Source: Atrina japonica (taxonomy: Eukaryota; Mollusca; Bivalvia; Pterioida; Pinnidae). Taken from it: 64,000 bases of DNA. A model generated the notes under the pieces. That model was given only the letters and a program-made list of their open reading frames with translations, was not told the origin of the DNA and searched no databases. The DNA lies in NCBI GenBank assembly GCA_030159075.1, contig BROG01000050.1, forward strand, positions 104,501-168,500, read 5' to 3'. A program made the translations under genes and the position numbers. Positions 20,692 to 35,600 of the stretch are shown in pieces (the stretch's first letter is position 1; every line of letters starts with the position of its first letter).

Positions 20692-23600
20692 CCATGGCAA
20701 TTGACATGGATGTAGCCAAGTTTGTGAATTTGTTGGCACCAGCTGAAAATTTCTGTATTGACGCTATCGAGATCGATGACGCAATGTTTTTTGTTTTAAT
20801 GCTGGATGGTGTTGTTACAAATGTGGACGTTATGAGGTAGAGTGATTTTGCCGTAAAAGGTATTGTATTTGTCGTTATTTCTGAATTTTGTAGCGCTTTT
20901 GTCTGACTGTATATGATTGAATTGAAGGAAGACAAAATATAAAATGTATCTGCATTGACGGTGTTAAAATGAATTGTATGCTCTGGGTGATTGAAATAAT
21001 CACTGTACGAGGAGGGTGCGATGTTGAAGCTACTATCCATATCTTCATCAAAATCAACCACATCAGAGGTTTTGAAAGTTTCAGTGACGTAATCCAAGGT
21101 TGAAAGGATGGTTTTACTGAATATTTGAACAGAAGCAGACGATGATTTATAAGTAGTTACCTCAGATGTACTAATTAAAAGAGGTGTCGAGCATAAAGAT
21201 GCTGAAGGTATTAAAGGACCTAGAATAAATATAGTAGATATCAAACTCACTAACGAAGAAGTGGCCCACGAGGTTGTAGATATGGAAGATGATGTGGGTA
21301 TTGCAGTATCTACCGAAGAATTAACTGTAGTAAATTCTAATTTATCTGAAGAATATATGGATACGTTGTAGGTCGATAATTCAGGCGCAAAGAAACTGTT
21401 CAGAGAAAGGTGTAAAGAGGAGGTTGGTTTTAATGATACCGAATCCTGTTGAGAAACGAAGGAAAACGAAGTTTCCATGACTATCGAAGTATCCTGATAT
21501 GATATTGTACGTATGGAAAGATCTAACACAGATACACTTTTTGTATAGTTTAAAGAGTGCAGCAGTGTTGGTGTTGTAATTGCCGAGCTGTCAAAAGTAA
21601 ATGATGCGAGTACTGATGTATCTATTTTAGCGATAGCTGCTGTAGATATTGTAGACGTATTTGGTGCGTCAAAATGAGAGTGACTTCTTGTATTTGATGC
21701 ACTTTCAGTAAATAACAATTCTTTGTGTGTCAAATGATTTTCGGGGGATGTTATGAAATTTGATAAATTTGCGGATTGAACTACGTATGAATGTGATACG
21801 TAAATATTATCTACAGCTGAAAATGATGGTAATTTTGAAGTATGCAAAAAACCTACAGATGTGTATGAAAAAGAAGTAATGAGAATCGACTTTAGCAAAT
21901 AATCTGTTTGCGATGGTGTAACATATACTGATGTATCGGTCGATATAAGGAGGTCATCAGAAAGTGTTGTAATTGTTGACGTACCGTAAGAAGTTATAAT
22001 TTTCGGTGTTACTACAATTGATCCAAGTGTGGTAAAAATATCCTCATATGTCTGAGAAGTAGATGAGGTAAATAATAATCTATCTATAAATGATGAGGCT
22101 GTTTCAGTAATTGAACCTTCTGGAATAACGGGAGTAGTAACTTCTGAATTATTCAAAAGAAAGGAGCTTGTGTATATTGACAAATCTGTGATAGAATATG
22201 ATGATGTATCTTTTTCCATATTCACTGTCGATGATAGCAATACTGAGGTATCTAGAGAAGAGATTCCTCGAAAGGCTGCATTATCAAGATATACCGAGGA
22301 TGCAGAAAGAGACGAATTTGTTAGCACTGATGAAGACTTAAGAGATACGTATTCATCAAATACTGATTTATACAATGAAGAGATATTGTTTGCTCGTGTC
22401 AAGACATAATCCAAAGATGTTGTAGTTGTATATTTTGGTATTTCAGACGAAATATACCAAAACAATGATGATGCTATGACCATCGATGAAGTATCAACAG
22501 ATAATGGTGAACCAAATGATGACATTTCAATAGTTGACGTATCAACGGATGACGTATGAACATATGATGTATCGACTGATGACGTATCAATATATGATGT
22601 ATCGACTGATGACGTACCAATATATGATGCATCAACTGATGACGTATCAATATATGTTCTATCGATTGATGACGTATGAATATATGATGTATCAACTGAT
22701 GACGTATCTACAATTGATGTTTCAACTAATGACGTATCAATATATGATGTATCGACTGAAGATGTATCAACAAAAGATGTATCAACTGATGACGTATCAA
22801 CATATAAAGTATCAACTGATGACGTATCAACAAATGCCGTATTAACTGATAACGTTTCAACATATGCCGTATCAACTGATGACGTATCAACATATGAAGT
22901 ATCAACTGATGAAGTATCAAATGATGACATATCAACATGTAAAGTGTCAACTGATGATGTATCAACATATGAAGTATCAACTGATGACGTATCAACAAAT
23001 GCCGTATCAACTGATAACGTTTCAACATATGCCGTATCAACATATGAAGTATTAAGTGATGAAGTATCAAATGATGACATATCCACATGTGAAGTGTCAA
23101 CTGATGACGTATCAACATATGAAGTATCAACTGATGACGTATAAACATATGAAGTGGCAACTAATGAAGAATCAACTGATGACATATCAACTTGTGAAAT
23201 GTCAACCGATGACATATCAACATATGTCGTGGCAACTGATAACGTTTCAATAAATGCCGTATCAACTGATGACGTATCAACATGTGAAGTATCAACTGAT
23301 GACGTATCAATAAATGCCCTATCAACTGATGACGTATCAACATGTGAAGTATCAACTGATGACGTATCAACATATGCCGTGGCAACTAATGAAGAATCAA
23401 CTGATGACATATCTTCATGTGAAGTGTCAACTGATGACGTATCAAAATATACCGTGGCAACTGATAACATGCCAACAAATGTCGTATCAACTGATGACGC
23501 ATCAACATGTGAAGTATCAACTGATGAAGTATCAACATATGCCGTGGCAACTGATAACGTGCCAACAAATGCCGTATCAACTGATGGCGTATCAACATGT

Positions 23601-26600
23601 GAAGTATCAACTGATGAAGTATCAAATGATGACATATCAACATGTGAAGTGTCAACTGATGACGTATCAACATATGAAGTATCAACTGATGACATATCTA
23701 CATGTGAAGTGTCAACCGATGACGTATCAACATATGCCGTGTTAACTGATGTACCTAGCGGGACGGATGTTGTTAAAGATATAGCGCTATCAATAGTAGA
23801 TGAAATAGCAGAAGTATCGAGAAGAGAAAGGTGTGTTATCGTTTTGAATGTGGAGAAACTTGTCATAATCTCGGAGATATCTACTACAGAACTTGTCATA
23901 GACATCAACATAACAAATTTGGAAGAAGATTCTGTAATTGCTAGAACATCGGGAATAAAACTAAAAGTCATATCCAAGAAAGAAGTAGTTACTTCATCAT
24001 GTAGAGATAATTGTGGATTTTCCCAGGTATCTTCGGCTGATAAAGATTTCGTGATAATACTTGTAGAAGACATGGAAGGAGTTATTTTAGACTCAAACGT
24101 GTCCATAACTGAAGTAGGTGTAGTAAGCTTCAAATCATCTACAGAAAAAGTGGGTTGAAAATCCGAAAAATCAGGCAGAGAAAATGTCGTATTCAAAGCA
24201 GACGATAATGTTGTAACATCTGCTTTTACAATGGGGGATGTTGATTTCGTAGAAGCAGAAATATCAGATATAGAAGATCCAATGACGTATACATCATCAA
24301 AAGAAGAAAACAGTGTGGACACAGATGGCAACAATCTAGGGGTACCATGGAGAGAAAAGATTGCGGAAATTGAGATATCTACAGTAGAATATGATAGTGA
24401 AAGCGATTGAGTTTCTACAGGATATGATGTTTTAAACAGTGATGTTTCTTTTGGTCTTGTTTTAAGGACTGAATATAGTGGTAGAGACAATGTTGGAAAT
24501 ATTAATGCGGGAGTAGATATTGAAAATATCGAGGAATCCGAGGCAGAAGCAATTCGAAATGTTGATGGTAAAAAGGTTTCAGAAGAACTAGATATCAAGG
24601 ACAACAAAGTTATTTCAGCTTCAGATTCTGTAGACAATGCAATCTTAGGAAAAACAGGTGTCGGAGGAAATGAAGTATTCGAGGAGCTAGACTTTGAAGA
24701 TAATACAGTTTCAGAGATTTCAGAAGGAATAAATGTTCCAGAGCTTGAAGAAATTGTTTCTAAAGAACTAGATGTAAAAATTGTGATGTCATCCAGGCTA
24801 GATGTTTCAGGTAACATAATTTTAGAATAGCTGGGATCTATTGGGGGCTTAGGTGTGTCTGGGACGCTAGATGTTAGAATTGTACCTGTTTTGAATGTGC
24901 TAGATAATGGCAGCATCGATGCGTCAAAGAAATTATATGTTGTCAGTGTAGTTGCTTCAGGGTTAACAGATGTTGGCAAAATACTTATGTCGAAGATAAC
25001 AGAAGTTAACGTAGAAGTCGTAGTTGTACGACTAGATGTTGACGGCGTGATTTTATGCAAAACATTTGACTTTGTCAAGATAGTTGTACCACTGGAACTA
25101 AATATTGGTTGTGTGGTTACATATGATAGACGAGGTGCTGAAATCGAAGTTGCATCAAAAGAATCAATTGTTGACAGCGTAGATGAGTAAAATGAAATAG
25201 TTGTCAGAAGTGTAGTTGTTTCGGAGGAAGTAGGTACTGCAAAGATAGTTGAATCGTAAAAGCCAGACTCTGAAAGGGTAATTGTATGGAGAGAACGTGT
25301 TGGTGAGACCTCAAATACGGCAGATGAAAAAGATGTTGACAGCGATGATGTGTCTAAGAAAACAGATGTTGACAACGTATTTGTTTCAGAGAATCTAGAT
25401 ACTGTAAGCGTAGTTAGGAGGATAGAACTAGTTATGTCTGTTGTTTCGGAAGATCTAGGTATTGACTGTATTCCTGTGTCAGAAAGAATAGATGTTAACG
25501 AAAATGTGTTTGAAAGTTTAAATGTTGACTGCGTAACTGAATAGGCGGAACTGGACATTGACAATATTGATGTCTCAAAAGATCGATATGAGTCGGAGAA
25601 ACTAAATGTTGGCAGTACGGCTGTGTCGGATAGACGGAATGTTGACAGTGTGGTTATCTCAAAGGAACTAGTTGTTGACTGCCTAGTTGAGAAAAAAAAT
25701 CTATATGTTGACTGTATAGGCGTGTTAGTGGAACTAGAAGTAAGTGACAGTGTGATTGCACTGGAAAAATTAATTGCTGGTAGAATAACATCGGTCTGCA
25801 AAGATATTCCTAAGAGACTAGATGTTGACAGCGTAACTATGCGGGTGTATTTAGATGTTGATATCGTGTCAAAAGATCGATGTATGTCGAAAGCATTAGA
25901 TGGTGACAGTACGACTGTATCGGATAGACGAGATGTTGACAGTGCAGTAATGTCAAAATAGCCCGAGGATGACAGCGTATTTGATTCAAAGGAAGTAGAT
26001 GTTGAAAACATTGTTTTGTCAAAGGAAAATTCTGATAGTGTCCTTCTTTGGGATGAAATGGGTGTCGATAGCGTTGTTATGTTGGATAAAATGGAAGTTG
26101 TAAGCGTAGTTGCAAGGAATAAACTTGGTGTTGAGTGTATATACTTGTTGGAGAAATTGGATGTTGGTTGTGTAAATGCGTGAAATGCACTAAATGTTGA
26201 AAGAGTTGTTTCGTGAAATATACTAGATGTTGCATGGACTGAATTAGATGACAGTGTAGTTGCCGCGGACAAGAAGATAGATGATAACAGTGTGGATGTT
26301 TGGAAAGAATCAGACGTCGAAATCGATCCTGTGACGGAAGGTGGAGATACTAAAAGTGTAGTTATGAGTAGATACCTAGGTGTTGAGAGCTTAGACGTAT
26401 CTAAGGAACTAGATATTGGTATTGTAATTATAGATAAGGTACTAATTGATGACATCCTTGATGTTCGAAAGGTACTAAATTGTGAGAGCATTGGTGCATC
26501 AAAGAAACTAGATGCCTCCGAAGTAAGTGGTGTGGAGAAGCTAGATGATCGCAGTCCGGCTGTGTTGGAAGGAAAGGATTTAAGCAGTGAATATGTGTCT

Positions 26601-29600
26601 GTGTTCGCGGAATTATATGTTGAAAGCATTATTGTATGGACGAAATTCGGTGTTGATTGCCTATAAACTGTATGAAAGAAAGTAGATGCTGTCAGCGCAG
26701 TTGCCTCAAATGAACTAGATGTTGGCAATATACCTGTGTAGGAGAGAATAGAAGTTAACTGCGGAGTTGTGACAAATGAACTAAATGTTGATAGTGTGGT
26801 TAAATCAAGGGTTCTAGATGTCGTTGTGTCAACAAAGCTAAATATTGGAAGTGTAATCGTTTCGGAGAAAATATATGTTGGCAGTGCGTCTGTGATAAAG
26901 GGAGTGGGAATTGTCTGCATGGTTGGGTTAAAGGTACTAGATATTAAAATATTTGTAGTTACAAAGGTGCTAGATGGTGACAAATAGGTGGTCCCATTCG
27001 AAGTAGGTGTTGACAGACTTGCATTGGAGGAACTATATTTTGTTAATGTTTCAAAGGAATGATATGTGTCAGAGAATCTAAATGATGGCAGTATGGATGT
27101 ATCGGAAAGACGGGAGGTTGACAATACACCAGATTTTGATGCAGTTGCTTCGGGGGAACTCAATGTTGACAGAGTTGTTGTGTAAAAAGTACTAAACGCT
27201 GAAATAGTAGATGTGTCAAAGAGCCTAGATGTTGCGAATGGAGTTGATTCGGAGGAACTATATGTTGGCAGTACCTCTGTGTCGGAGAGTATATATATTA
27301 ACATAGATTTGTCCGAGAAAATAGACGATGGCTGCGTAATTGTTTGAAAGAAAGTAAATGTTGGCAGTGGTGTGGCTTCGGAGGAACTAGATGATGAAAG
27401 AATAACGGTGTTGGAAACAATAGAAGATTGCAGTACAGCTGTGTCAAGGAAACTAGATCTTAGCACTGTAGTTATATAGAAAGAAGTAGCAACTGAATTT
27501 GTTATGTTGGAATTTAGTAGTAGTGAGATTGTATTTGAGAGACTTGGTGTTGATAGTACAAATGTGTCGGAAGGAAAAGACAATAACGAAGATGTGTCTG
27601 TGTGAATGAATGATGACTTCGTAATTGTGTGAAAGGATGTTTGCAGCGTTGTTTCGAAGGGAATAGAGGTTGAGAACCAATTTCTGTCAGAGAAACTATT
27701 TCTTTCTGTTCTAGTTTTTTCAATGGAACTGGTGATTGTTAGTACAGCTGTGTCAGACAGAATAGATGTTAAATACGTTGACAGCCTAAATCTGAAGAAG
27801 GAACTGGATGTTGGCAGTATACCTGTGTCGGAGAACATTGACGTTGACAGCGAGGTTGTGCCAAGGGAGGTACGGAATGACAGTGTAGTTTTGTGGAGGG
27901 AACTAGGTAATGCCAGTATAGCTGATGTATCTGAAGGTCTTGGTGCTAGTCGTGTAGCTGTTTCGAAGGAACTAAACGATAGCAGTAGGACTGTATCAGA
28001 GAAAACATATTTCAACTTAGATGTGTCTAAGAGACTAAATGATGATTGTGAAGTTGTTTGAAAGGAAGATGTGAGTCGTATAGTTTCGGAAAACTTATAT
28101 GATGACAGCAGACCTATGTCGAGGGAAATAGGGGTTGACAATGTAGTTGCAGCAATAATAGTAGATTCAGTTGGTGTAGTTGTTTCACTGGAACTATATG
28201 TTAGAAGTTCAGATTTTTCAGACAGTATATATTTTAACATAGAAGATTCGTCTGAGAGGCTAAACGTTGACAAGGAAATTGTGTGAAAGGAATTTGATAT
28301 TGGCATTACTCTGTCGGGGGAAAAAGAGGTTGACAGTGTAGTTGTATTAAGGTAAATAGATGTAAGCTTTGTAGTTATGTGGTAGGAAGTAGATGTTGAC
28401 AGTGTTGTTGTATCGGATAATCTGGCTGTAAGCAGTGTAATTGTTTTAATTGAACTCGATAGTGGTAGTACTACTGTGTGGGAGAGAATAGATGTTGACA
28501 TAGATGTGAATGACAGCGTAGATTTGGAAGAGCTGGAAACTGAAAGTATACCTCTGTAGGAAGAACTAAAGTTTAACAATGTAAGCATGTCGAAGATACT
28601 AGATGCTGACAGCGCAATTGTGTCAATTGATCTATATTCTTGTAGCGAAGGTGTGCCAACAGAATTAGATCTTTGCACCGAAGTTTTTTCAATGGAACTA
28701 GATATCTGAAGTGCAATTGTGCCAAGGAAACTATATGTTGGCAGCGTAATTGTTTCAAAGAGACTATATTTTTGTATTGTAGATGTGTCCACGACACTAA
28801 ATGTTTGCAACGAAGGTGTGTCAAAGGAATTAGATATTGGCATTACAGATGTGCCAAAGGAACTAGATGTTTGAATCGAAGATGGTGATGGTAGCGTAGT
28901 TGTGTCAAAGAAACTATATGTTGACAACTTAGTTGTGTCAAAGGAACTAAATGTTTGTAGTGACGTCCTGTCAAAGGAACTAGATGTTTGCAGCGTAGTT
29001 ATATCAAAGGGTCTAGATGTTGACAACTTCAATGTGTCAAAGGAACTAAATGTTTGCAGTGTCGTCCAGTCAAAGGAAGTAGATGTCTGCAGCATAGTTG
29101 TGTCAAGTGAATTAGATATTTTTAGTGTGGTTGTGTCATATGAATTAGATGTTTGTAGTGTAGTTGTGTTAAAGGAATTAGATGTTGATATCTGGGCTGT
29201 GTTAAAGGAACTAGATCTTTGTAATGTAGTTGTGTCAAATGAACTAGATGTTTGTAATGTAGTTGTGTCAAATGAACTAGATGTTTGTAGTGTAGTTGTG
29301 TCAAATGAACTAAATGTTTGTAATGTAGTTGTGTCAAATGAACTAGATGATTGTAATGTAGTTGTGTCAAATGAACTAGATGTTTGTACCGTAGTTATGT
29401 CAAAGGATAATGGAAGAATACTTATGTCAGAGGAACTAGATGTTTGTACCGTAGTTATGTCAAAGGATAATGGAAGAATACTTATGTCAGAGGAACTAGA
29501 TGTTTGTACCGTAGTTATGTCAAAGGATAATGGAAGAATGCTTATGTCAGAGGAACTCGATGTTTGTACCCTAGTTATGTCAGAGGATAACGGAAGAATA

Positions 29601-32600
29601 CTTATGTCAGAGGAACTAGATGTTTGTACCGTAGTTATGTCAAAGGATAATGGAAGAATACTTATGTCAGAGGAACTAGATGTTTGTACCGTAGTTATGT
29701 CAAAAGATAATGGAAGAATACCTATACCAGAGGAACTAGATGTTTGTACCGTAGTTATGTCAAAGGATGACGGAAGAATACTTATGTCAGAGGAACTAGA
29801 TGTTTGTACCGCAGTTTTGTCAAAGGATAATGGAAGAATACTTATGTCAGAGGAACTAGATGATTGTACCGTAGTTATGTCAAAGAATAATGGAAGAATA
29901 CTTATGTCAGAGGAACTAGATGTTTGTACCGTAGTTATGTCAAAGGATAATGAAAGAATACTTATGTCAGAGGAACTAGATGTTTGTACCGTAGTTATGT
30001 CAAAGGATAATGGAAGAATACTTATGTCAGAGGAACTAGATGTTTGTACCGTAGTTATGTCAAAGGATAAGGAAAGAATACCTATGTCAGAGGAACTAGA
30101 TGTTTGCAACGAAAGTCTGTCAAAGGAATTATATGTTTGCAGCGCAGGCCTATCAAAGAACGGCGGTAGTTTAGTTGTATAAAATGACTTAGATATTAGC
30201 ATTGTAGTTGCATCAAAGGAACTAGATGTTTGAAGTGACGATTTGTCATGGGAACTAGATGTTGGAAGTGACGATTTGTCATGGGAACTAGATGTTGGAA
30301 GTGACGATGTGTCAAGGGAACTAGATATTGACAGCGTAGTTGTGTCAAAGGAAATTGATGGTGATAACACAGTTATGTTAAATGAACTAAATAGTGGTAG
30401 CATAGTTGTATCAAGGGAACTATATGTTCGAAGTGACGGTGTTTGAAAGAAACTAGAGGTTTGAAATGAAGAAGTGTCAAGGGAACTAGATCTTGGCAGC
30501 GTAGCTGTGTCAAATGAACTAGATGGTGGTAACAGAGTTATATCGAAGGAACTAGATGTTTGAAGTGACGATGTTTGAAAGGACCTAGATCTTTGAAGTG
30601 ACGATGTTTCAATGGAACTATATGATGGTTGCATAGTTGTGTCAAAAGAACTAGATGCTAGAAGTGACGATGTTTCAATGGAACTAGATGTTTGAAGTGA
30701 CGATGTTTCAAATGAACTAGATGTTTGAAGTGTCGATGTTTCAAATGAACTAAATGTTTGAAGTGACGGTGTTTCAATGGAACTAGATGTTTGAAGTGAC
30801 GATGTTTGAAAGGACCTAGATGTTTGAAGTGATGATGTTTCAAAGGAACTAGATATCTGAAGTGACGATGTTTCAATGGAACTATATGATGGTTGCATAG
30901 TTGTGTCAAAAGAACTAGATGCTAGAAGTGACAATGTTTCAATGGAACTAGATGTTTGAAGTGACGATGTTTCAATGGAGCTAGATGTTCGAAGTGATGA
31001 TGTTTCAAAGGAACTAGATGTTCGAAGTGATGATGTTTCAAAGGAACTAGATATTTGAACGGACGATGTTTCAATGGAACTATATGATGGTTGCATAGTT
31101 GTGTCAAAAGAACTAGATGCTAGAAGTGACAATGTTTCAATGGAACTAGATGTTTGAAGTGACGATGTTTTAATGGAACTAGATGTTTGAAGTGACGATG
31201 TTTCAAAGGAACTAGATGTTTGAAGTGACGATGTTTCAATGGAACTAGATGTTTGAAGTGGCGATGTTTCAATGGAACTAGATGTTCGAAGTGATGATGT
31301 TTCAAAGGAACTAGATGTTTGAAGTAACGATGTTTCAATGGAACTAGATGTTCGAAGTGATGATGTTTCAAAGGAACTAGATGTATGAAGTGACGATGTT
31401 TCAAAGGAACTAGATGTTTGAAGTGACGATGTTTCAATGGAACTAGATGTTCGAAGTGATGATGTTTCAATGGAACTAGATGTTTGAAGTGACGATGTTT
31501 CAAAGGAACTAGATGTTTCAAGTGACGATGTTTCAATGAAACTTGATGTTTGAAGTGACGATGTTTCAAAGGAACTATATGGTGGTAGCGCAGTTGTGTC
31601 AAATGAACTTGATGCTGGAAGTGACGATGTTTCAATGGAACTAGATGTTCGAAGTGATGATGTTTCAATGGAACTAGATGTTTGAAGTGACGATGTTTCA
31701 AAGGAACTAGATGTTTCAAGTGACGATGTTTCAATGAAACTTGATGTTTGAAGTGACGATGTTTCAAAGGAACTATATGGTGGTAGCGCAGTTGTGTCAA
31801 ATGAACTAGATGCTTGAAGTGACGATGTGTCAAAGGAACTAGATGTTGGCAGTGTAGTTGCGTCAAAGGAACTATATGTTTTCAGCGAAGGTTTGTACGA
31901 GGATTTAGCTGATGACAGTTGAATTGTTTCAAAAGAACTATATTCTTGTAGCGTAGTTTTGTCAAAGGAACTAGATGGTGGTAGCGTACTTGTGTCGAAG
32001 TAACCAAATGGTGGTGGCGTAGTTATGTCAATGGAACTAAATGGTGGTATCGTACTTGTGTCAAAGTAACCAAATGGTGGTAGCGTAGTTATGCCAAAGG
32101 AACTAGTTGATGGTAGCGTAGTTGTGTTAAACGAACTAGATAATGGTAGCTTAGTTGTGTCAAAGGAACTAGGTGTTTGCAGCAACGGTATGACAAAGGA
32201 ATTATATGTTGAAAGCGACAGTTTGTGAACGGAACGCGATGGTGACAGCGACGTTGTTTCAAAAGACTTAAATGATGGTAGCATCGCTGAGTCTAAGGAA
32301 CTATATTCCTGTTGCAAGGGTGTATTAATGGTACTAGATATTTGTAAAATAGCTGTCTCAAAGGATTTATCTTGTTGTATCGAGAGTATGTCAATCGTAG
32401 CAAATTTCTGTACTGAAGATATGTCAATTGAACTTGATTTTGGCAGCGAGGGTATGTTAAAGAAACTAGTTGCTGGTAGCGTAGTTGTTTCAACGGAACT
32501 AGTTGGTGGTAGCATATTTGTGCCAAAGAAACTAGATGTTGACAACGTAGTCGTCCAAAAGGAGCTAGACGTTAGCAACGCAAGTGTATGTAAGGGACTA

Positions 32601-35600
32601 GATATTGACAACGTAGTCGTCCAAAAGGAGCTAGATGTTTGCAACGTTGACAGCGTTGTTGTATCAAAGGAGCTATATGTTGACAGAGCAATTGTCTCAA
32701 TGTTGACAACGGAAGTAAAAGTTGACTGTTCAGTTGTGTCAGAGTACCTAGATAGTGGTAGAACGACTGCGTAAGAGGAAATAAATGTTAACTGCGTAGT
32801 TATGTCAAAGGAACTAGACGTATCCAAGAAACTAGATGTTGACAGGCTGATTATATCATTGGAACCATATGTTGACAAAATAGTTGCGTCGGAGTAATAA
32901 GGTATTGACAATGTATTTGCGTCTTGGATACTAGAAATTGACAATGAATTTGTGTCAAGGTAGCTAGTTGTTAGCAAAGTTGATGTGTTGGCGGAACTAG
33001 AGTTTGACAAAACAGTTGTACTAACAGAAAGCAAGGATGAAAACAGTGTTGTGTGTGGTGGTCTTGTGTCGAAGAAATTAGGTAATAACGGCGTGATTGT
33101 CTCGTATGGTATAGATTTTGACAACAAATGTGTGTCAAGGAATATGTCCTCTAACATTGAAGTAGGGCCGGATGTAGATGGACTAGGTGTTGATAGAGTA
33201 GGCATGTTGGAGAAACTAGATGTTGTCAGTGTAGGTCTGGTACTAGGTGTTAACTGTGTAGGTATGTTGGAAGGACTAGGTGATGGTAGCGTCTGTATGT
33301 CGGAGTGACTAAATGTTGACAGTGTAGATATGTTAGATGTACTGAATGTTGACAGTATAGGTATGTTGGAGGGACGAAATGTTGACAGTGTAGGTATGTT
33401 GGAGGTACTAAATGTTGACAGTGTAGGTATGTTGGAGGTACTTAATGTTGACAGAATAGGTATGTTGAAGGGACGAAATGTTGACAGTGTAGACAAGTTG
33501 GAGAAACTAGATGTTGACGGTGTAAAAATGTTGTAGGGACTAGATGTTGATAGTATTAGTGTGTTGGGGGTACTGGATTTTGATAGTGTAGGTACACTGG
33601 AGGTGCTAAATGATGACTGTATAGGTATATTAGAGGGTGTAGATGTTGACAGTGTAGGCATCTTCGCGAAACTAAATCTTGACAGTGTAAATATGTTAGA
33701 AGTACTGAATATTGACATTGTAAGTATGTTGGATATATTAAATGTTGAATGTGTAGATATGATAGAAGTACTGAATGTTGATAGTGTAGGTATGTTGGAG
33801 ATACTCAATGTTGATAGTGTAGGTATCTTTGAGGGACCGAATATTGACAGTGTATGTATGTTGGAGGAACTAGATGTTGACAGTGTTGGTATGTTGGAGG
33901 TACTGAATGTTGAGATTGTTGGTGTGATGAAAGAACTATCTGTTGACAGTGTTGGTATGTTGAAGGAAATATCTGTTGACTGTGTTGGTATGTTATATGT
34001 ACTAATTGATGACATTGTAGGTATGTTGGAGGTACTGAATGTTGACAATGTAGGTATGTTGGATGTACTGAATGTTGAAATTGTAGATATGGAAGAAGTA
34101 GATGTCGACAGTGAAAATATCATAGATGTACTAAATGTTGACGGTGTGGGTATATTAGAGGGACTAGATGTTGACAGTGTAGTTATGTTCGAGATGCTAG
34201 ATGTTGACAGTTTAGGCATGTTAGAGGTACTGAATGTTGACTTTGTAGGTATGTTGGCGGTACTAAATGTTGAAGGTGTTGATATGTTGGAGGAACTAGA
34301 TGTCGACATTGTAGTTATGTTGGAGGTAGTGAATGTTGACAGTGTAGGCATGATAAAGGTACTAACTGTTGACCTTGTATATATGTTGGAGATACTGACA
34401 GTTATCAGTGAAGATATGTTGGGAATACTGAATGTTGACAGTTTACGCATATCCGAGGAACTAGATGCTGACAATGTAGGTATAGTGGAGGTACTGAATG
34501 TTGGCAGTGTTAGTATGTTGGAGGTACTGAATGTTGGCAGTGTTAGTATGTTGGAAACACTGAATATTGACCGTGTAGGTATTTTGGAGGATCTATCTAT
34601 TGACAGTGTAAGTATGTTGGAAGTACTAGATGTTGAGAGTGTAGGAATGTTGGAGGAACTATATATTGACAGTGTAGGTATGTTGGAATTACTGAATGTC
34701 GACAGTGTAGGTATGTCGGAAGTACTAGATGTTGAGAGTGGAGGTATGTTGGAGGAACTAGATGTTGACAGTGTAGGTATGTTGGAGGAACTAGATGTTG
34801 ACAGTGTAGGTATGTTGGAGGAACTAGATGTTGACAGTGTTGGTATGTTGGAGAAACTAGTAGTTGACAGTGTTGGTATGTTGGAGGAACTAGATGTTGA
34901 CATTGTTGGTATATTGTAGGAACTAGATGTTGACAGTGTTGGTATGTTGGAGGAACTAGATGTTGACAGTGTAGGTATGTTGGAGGAACTAGATGTTGAC
35001 AGTGTAGGTATGTTGAAGGAATTAGATGTTGACATTGTTGGTATGTTGGATAAACTATTAGTTGACATAAGGGGTATGTTGGAGGTAATGAATGCTGGCA
35101 ATGTGGGTATGTTGGAAGTACTATATTTTGACAGTGTGGATATGTTGGAGGAACTAGATGTTGACAGTGTAGGTATGTTGGAGGAACTAGATGTTGACAG
35201 TGTAGGTATGTTGGAGGAACTAGATGTTGACAGTGTTGGTATGTTGAAGGAATTAGATGTTGACATTGTTGGTATGTTGGAGAAACTATTAATTGACATA
35301 AGTGGTATGTTGAAGGTAGTGAATGTTGACAGTGTAGGCATGATAAAGGTACTAACTGTTGACCTTGTATATATGTTAAAGATACTGACTGGTATCAGTG
35401 ACATTGATATGTTGGAAATACTGAATGATGACAGTTTACGCATAGTGAATGTAGAAGTGTAGATTGCTGACAGTGTAGGTAAATGTGGAGGTACTGAATG
35501 TTGACAGAATATGTTAGAATGAATTGGAGGTTTACGCATACTAGATAGATGCTGAGAGTGTAGGAAAGTTGGAGGAACTGAATGTTGACAGTGTTAGAAT

